Source: Oscillospiraceae bacterium
GTDB taxonomy: Bacteria > Bacillota > Clostridia > Oscillospirales > Ruminococcaceae
DNA: 64,000 nucleotides
Assembly: GCA_021200775.1 (NCBI GenBank)
Contig: JAJQGB010000004.1
Coordinates: forward strand, 248,001-312,000
Direction of reading: 5' to 3'
In this document: piece after piece, positions 61,369 to 64,000 of the stretch
How the letters are laid out: each line of letters opens with the position of its first letter
Position numbering within the stretch: position 1 is the first letter of the stretch
The notes under the pieces: generated by a model
The model's database searches: none
Seen by the model: the letters and a program-made list of their open reading frames with translations, nothing else
What the model was told of the DNA's origin: nothing
Made by a program: the position numbers and the translations under genes

Positions 61369-62607
61369 ATGTCTCAGATTGAAATACTTTCTCCTGCCGG
61401 TGATGAAGAGCGGCTTGATGCCGCACTTCTCTTTGGAGCAGACGCCGTTTACCTCGCCGGAAAAAGCTATGGTATGCGTGGTGCACCGGCTAACTTTACA
61501 CTGGAACAGTTAAAAAAGGCGTGTGACAAGGCGCATGCTCTTGGAAAAAAAGTCTATCTCACGGTAAATATTCTTCCGAATAACTCGGAAGCAGACCAGC
61601 TTGAAGGCTATATCAAGGATGCCTATGCCTGTGGAATTGATGCCGCAATAATAAGTGACATTGGCTCGTTTGCACTTATAAAAAAAGCTGTGCCCGATTT
61701 GGCACTTCACGTATCAACTCAGGCGGGGGTTGTGAATTACCTCACAGCACGTACTTTTTACGAGATGGGAGCCAAGAGAGTAGTCCTTGCAAGGGAGCTT
61801 TCGCTTGACGAAATTGCCGAAATAAGGGCTAAAACTCCAAGCGATTTGGAAATAGAATGCTTTGTTCACGGAGCGATGTGTGTTTCGTTTTCCGGAAGGT
61901 GCCTTCTGTCTCAGTATCTAACGGGCAGAAACGCTAACAGAGGCGAATGTGCTCAGCCTTGCCGCTGGAGCTACAGCCTCGTTGAAGAAACCAGACCGAA
62001 TGAGTACTATTCGATTTCCGAAGATGAAAAGGGTAGCTACATCTTAAACGCAAAGGATCTCTGCATGATTGAGCATCTCGACAAGCTCGCAAAAGCAGGC
62101 GTCACAAGCTTTAAGATCGAGGGCAGAGCAAAGTCGGCTTATTACGTTTCGGTTGTGACAAACGCTTATAAAAAAGCTAAGGAGATTCTTCTTGAAAATC
62201 CCGACAATTACCAGCTTCCGGAATGGATTAAGGAAGAAGTCTTCAAGGTCTCGCATCGCAAGTATTGCACCGGATTCTACTTCGGGCACCCGAACGATTG
62301 CCAGTACTACCAAACAAGCGGATACGAAAGAATCTGTGACATTGTGGCGGTTGTTGAGAGCTATGACAACGGAATGCTTCGGTGCTCTCAGAGAAACAGA
62401 TTCTTTGAGGGCGACCAGCTGGAACTTCTTATTCCAGACAGTGCGCCGATAAAGTTCACAGCAAACGAAATCTATGACGAGCTCGGCGAACGTGTCCAGA
62501 ATGCCAACAAAGCGACTATGAAGCTTTCAATTCCTTTCCGATTTGAAGTCCCTGCCGGCTCAATCATAAGAAAAGAAATTACGGGTGAAAGAGCAGAAAA
62601 GATATAA
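61369..62607 (+). CDS. Peptidase U32 family protein (TrhP/RlhA-like)
   Basis: 412 aa from ATG 61369, set by GAGGTGG; the track start lies in mltG. N-terminal barrel (EILSPAGDEERLDAALLFGADAVYLAG), U32 signature ECFVHGAMCVSFSGRCLLSQ and cysteines in GRNANRGECAQPCRW. Enzymes of this family hydroxylate tRNA uridine-34 (TrhP) or 23S rRNA (RlhA) rather than cleave proteins. The mltG-U32 pairing is common in Firmicutes. Confidence 0.93.
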   Translation: MSQIEILSPAGDEERLDAALLFGADAVYLAGKSYGMRGAPANFTLEQLKKACDKAHALGKKVYLTVNILPNNSEADQLEGYIKDAYACGIDAAIISDIGSFALIKKAVPDLALHVSTQAGVVNYLTARTFYEMGAKRVVLARELSLDEIAEIRAKTPSDLEIECFVHGAMCVSFSGRCLLSQYLTGRNANRGECAQPCRWSYSLVEETRPNEYYSISEDEKGSYILNAKDLCMIEHLDKLAKAGVTSFKIEGRAKSAYYVSVVTNAYKKAKEILLENPDNYQLPEWIKEEVFKVSHRKYCTGFYFGHPNDCQYYQTSGYERICDIVAVVESYDNGMLRCSQRNRFFEGDQLELLIPDSAPIKFTANEIYDELGERVQNANKATMKLSIPFRFEVPAGSIIRKEITGERAEKI

Positions 62608-62631
62608 AAACTATTAAAGGGTGTGTTATTT

Positions 62632-63603
62632 ATGGCTGAATCCAATTTCTATCCACTTATACTCAAAGCTCCACTGAAGGACTACATCTGGGGAGGAACC
62701 AGACTAAAGACCGACTTTGGCTTTGAAAGTGAGCTTTCAAAGGTTGCAGAAGCCTGGGTTGTTTCCTGCCACAAGGACGGACCAAGCGTTGTATCAAACG
62801 GCTGTCTCACAGGTAAAACTCTTGAAGAGGCTATAGAGATTATGGGAAACGATGCTTTAGGTGAAGCCTGCAAGGACTTTGACAGATTCCCGATTTTAGT
62901 CAAGCTCATCGATGCCAAGAACAGACTGTCAATTCAGGTTCATCCGAGCGATGAGTACGCAAGAGCCAATGAAGGCGACAACGGCAAAACTGAGATGTGG
63001 TACGTCATCGACTGCGACGAGGGCGCACAGCTCGTCTATGGCTTCAAGAACAGCATTGACAGTGATGAATTCAGAGAAAGAATCGAGTCGAACACTCTTG
63101 ACGATGTTCTCAACTACGTCGACGTTCATAAGGGCGACATTTTCTTCATTCCTTCCGGAACTGTTCACGCAATAGGGAAGGGAATACTCATTGCAGAGAT
63201 TCAGCAGAATTCAAACGTGACGTATCGTGTATCCGACTACGGAAGGCTCGGAGCCGATGGCAAGCCGAGACAGCTCCACGTTGAAAAGGCAATTGCTGTT
63301 TCCAACACAAATCCGCCATCCAATCCATATGGAAATGTGGGAAAAGTACGAGTTTGCGGAGACTCAACGGTCCGTCACCTCGCAAAGTGCAAGTATTTCG
63401 ATGCAAATCTTATCACCCTTGACGGTGGCTATGAAATCAGGAATGATACAAGCTTTGTGTCTTTGGTTGTTATAGACGGCGAGGTTGAACTGAAATCCGA
63501 ACAGGGAAGCTTTAACCTCAAAAAAGGCGAGAGCGTATTTATTCCTTGCGGAATCAGCTTTACCTTGAAAGGCGCCGCCCAGATTCTCTCTGCATCCGTC
63601 TGA
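62632..63603 (+). CDS. manA: Mannose-6-phosphate isomerase, class I
   Basis: 323 aa cupin enzyme interconverting mannose 6-phosphate and fructose 6-phosphate. Zinc ligands in LSIQVHPSDEYAR, NGKTEMWYVID and FIPSGTVHAIGKGILIAEIQQNSNVTYRVSDYGR, whose Arg is catalytic. ATG 62632 is preferred with AAAGGGTG upstream; GTG 62623 is the track start. Confidence 0.94.
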   Translation: MAESNFYPLILKAPLKDYIWGGTRLKTDFGFESELSKVAEAWVVSCHKDGPSVVSNGCLTGKTLEEAIEIMGNDALGEACKDFDRFPILVKLIDAKNRLSIQVHPSDEYARANEGDNGKTEMWYVIDCDEGAQLVYGFKNSIDSDEFRERIESNTLDDVLNYVDVHKGDIFFIPSGTVHAIGKGILIAEIQQNSNVTYRVSDYGRLGADGKPRQLHVEKAIAVSNTNPPSNPYGNVGKVRVCGDSTVRHLAKCKYFDANLITLDGGYEIRNDTSFVSLVVIDGEVELKSEQGSFNLKKGESVFIPCGISFTLKGAAQILSASV

Positions 63604-63684
63604 ATTTAAAAACCAAAAAGTAACCCGAATAAGCTGTCTTCCATACTATGCTAAAAGTAAAAAGCAAATGGAGGCATAGCTTAT

Positions 63685-64000
63685 ATGGCTACTACTGAAT
63701 GTAATATCGATTTCAAAAAGACGTACTTCATGGGCTATTCAACGCCCACTGGCTTCACTACTCACTTACGAGATGACATTGAGTCGGGAGAATTCACTAC
63801 TTACATCATCAAAGGCGGTCCCGGAACGGGGAAGTCATCATTGATGAAGAAAATCGCTTCTGAAATTTCAGAGTTGGATGAGCCAGAGATTTACTACTGC
63901 TCATCCGACCCGAATTCTCTCGATGCGGTTTTGTTTGATAACCTGAAAGTTATAATAGCTGATGGAACAGCTCCGCATGTCATTGAACCGACATATCCCG
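63685..64000 (+). CDS. P-loop ATPase, N-terminal part (cut by window end)
   Basis: About 105 codons visible from ATG 63685 with GGAGG upstream; not in the ORF track because it has no stop here. Walker A IIKGGPGTGKSSLMKK is followed by YYCSSDPNSLDAV. The start MGYSTPTGF recalls a group of uncharacterised Firmicutes ATPases (PRK06851 type), some seen in spore-formers. Function unknown. Confidence 0.8.
   Translation, partial: MATTECNIDFKKTYFMGYSTPTGFTTHLRDDIESGEFTTYIIKGGPGTGKSSLMKKIASEISELDEPEIYYCSSDPNSLDAVLFDNLKVIIADGTAPHVIEPTYP

Noticed and set aside
1-64000. CRISPR array or rRNA operon
   Set aside because: No regularly spaced direct repeats and no rRNA-like sequence were seen; the only long repeats are the att and arm sites and Thr-codon tracts.

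Overview
The window reads as a chromosomal segment of a spore-forming, low-to-mid GC Clostridia, most likely of the Ruminococcaceae/Oscillospiraceae. The reasons are a complete spoIIIAA-AH operon; a spoIIIA-asp23-nusB-xseAB-ispA-dxs-tlyA-nadK-argR-recN gene order that I know from Clostridia; a membrane-anchored cohesin-like protein and a CotH protein with threonine-rich linkers like those of cellulosome-bearing ruminococci; anaerobe genes (rubrerythrin, PerR, NfnAB, formate-THF ligase); and sigma-A promoters with an almost invariant 17-bp spacer. Species cannot be named from the sequence alone.

Layout. 1-4.1 kb: end of lon, ysxC, a YerC-type TrpR-like regulator, a SAM methyltransferase, hslO and tRNA-Cys. 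4.1-7.7 kb: a divergent AraC regulator, a cohesin-like surface protein, an SPFH membrane protein and a lipoprotein. 7.8-11.64 kb: tRNA-Ser(UGA) with a 3.7-kb integrated element bounded by a 69-bp exact direct repeat. 11.7-15.1 kb: a membrane protein, two FtsX-type permeases and an ABC ATPase behind an OmpR-type direct repeat. 15.1-16.3 kb: a DUF3793 gene and a flavodoxin behind twin palindromic operators. 16.3-17.8 kb: a strongly structured small RNA candidate and a zinc-ribbon membrane protein. 17.8-20.5 kb: ArsR regulator, stand-alone HMA protein and heavy-metal P-type ATPase. 20.7-26.7 kb: Na/Pi symporter, a ZTP riboswitch controlling glyA-fhs, tRNA-Pro and a secreted protein. 26.7-34.9 kb: CotH, RluA-type pseudouridine synthase, TSCPD protein, uvrB-uvrA. 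34.9-41.6 kb: histidine phosphatase, perR-rubrerythrin, two GHL10-type cell-surface proteins, one fused to an amidase. 41.6-44.8 kb: nfnAB, yajC, YrzE-type membrane protein. 44.9-64 kb: spoIIIA operon and a long housekeeping run ending in mltG, a U32 protease-family protein, manA and a partial ATPase gene.

The standout is the 3.7-kb element in tRNA-Ser. It encodes a tyrosine integrase (split by a one-base frameshift), a small excisionase-like HTH protein, an XRE regulator, and a 331-aa Rep whose HUH endonuclease and SF3 helicase motifs are those of eukaryotic CRESS-DNA viruses (circo/gemini/nanoviruses) and their bacterial plasmid relatives. Just upstream of rep, on the rep strand, is an 11-bp perfect stem-loop whose loop holds TAGTATTAC, matching the NANTATTAC nick-site nonanucleotide of those viruses. 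A separate multibranched hairpin region near the other end could be a single-strand origin. There is no capsid or relaxase gene, so this looks like an integrative rolling-circle plasmid, with int, xis, rep, ori and att sites all recognisable.

Most housekeeping genes are ordinary. Regulatory features worth attention are the ZTP riboswitch with an overlapping terminator, a terminator-like hairpin whose 3' arm carries the Shine-Dalgarno of the YrzE-type gene, a PerR box in the perR promoter, and the unassigned structured RNA at 16371-16531.
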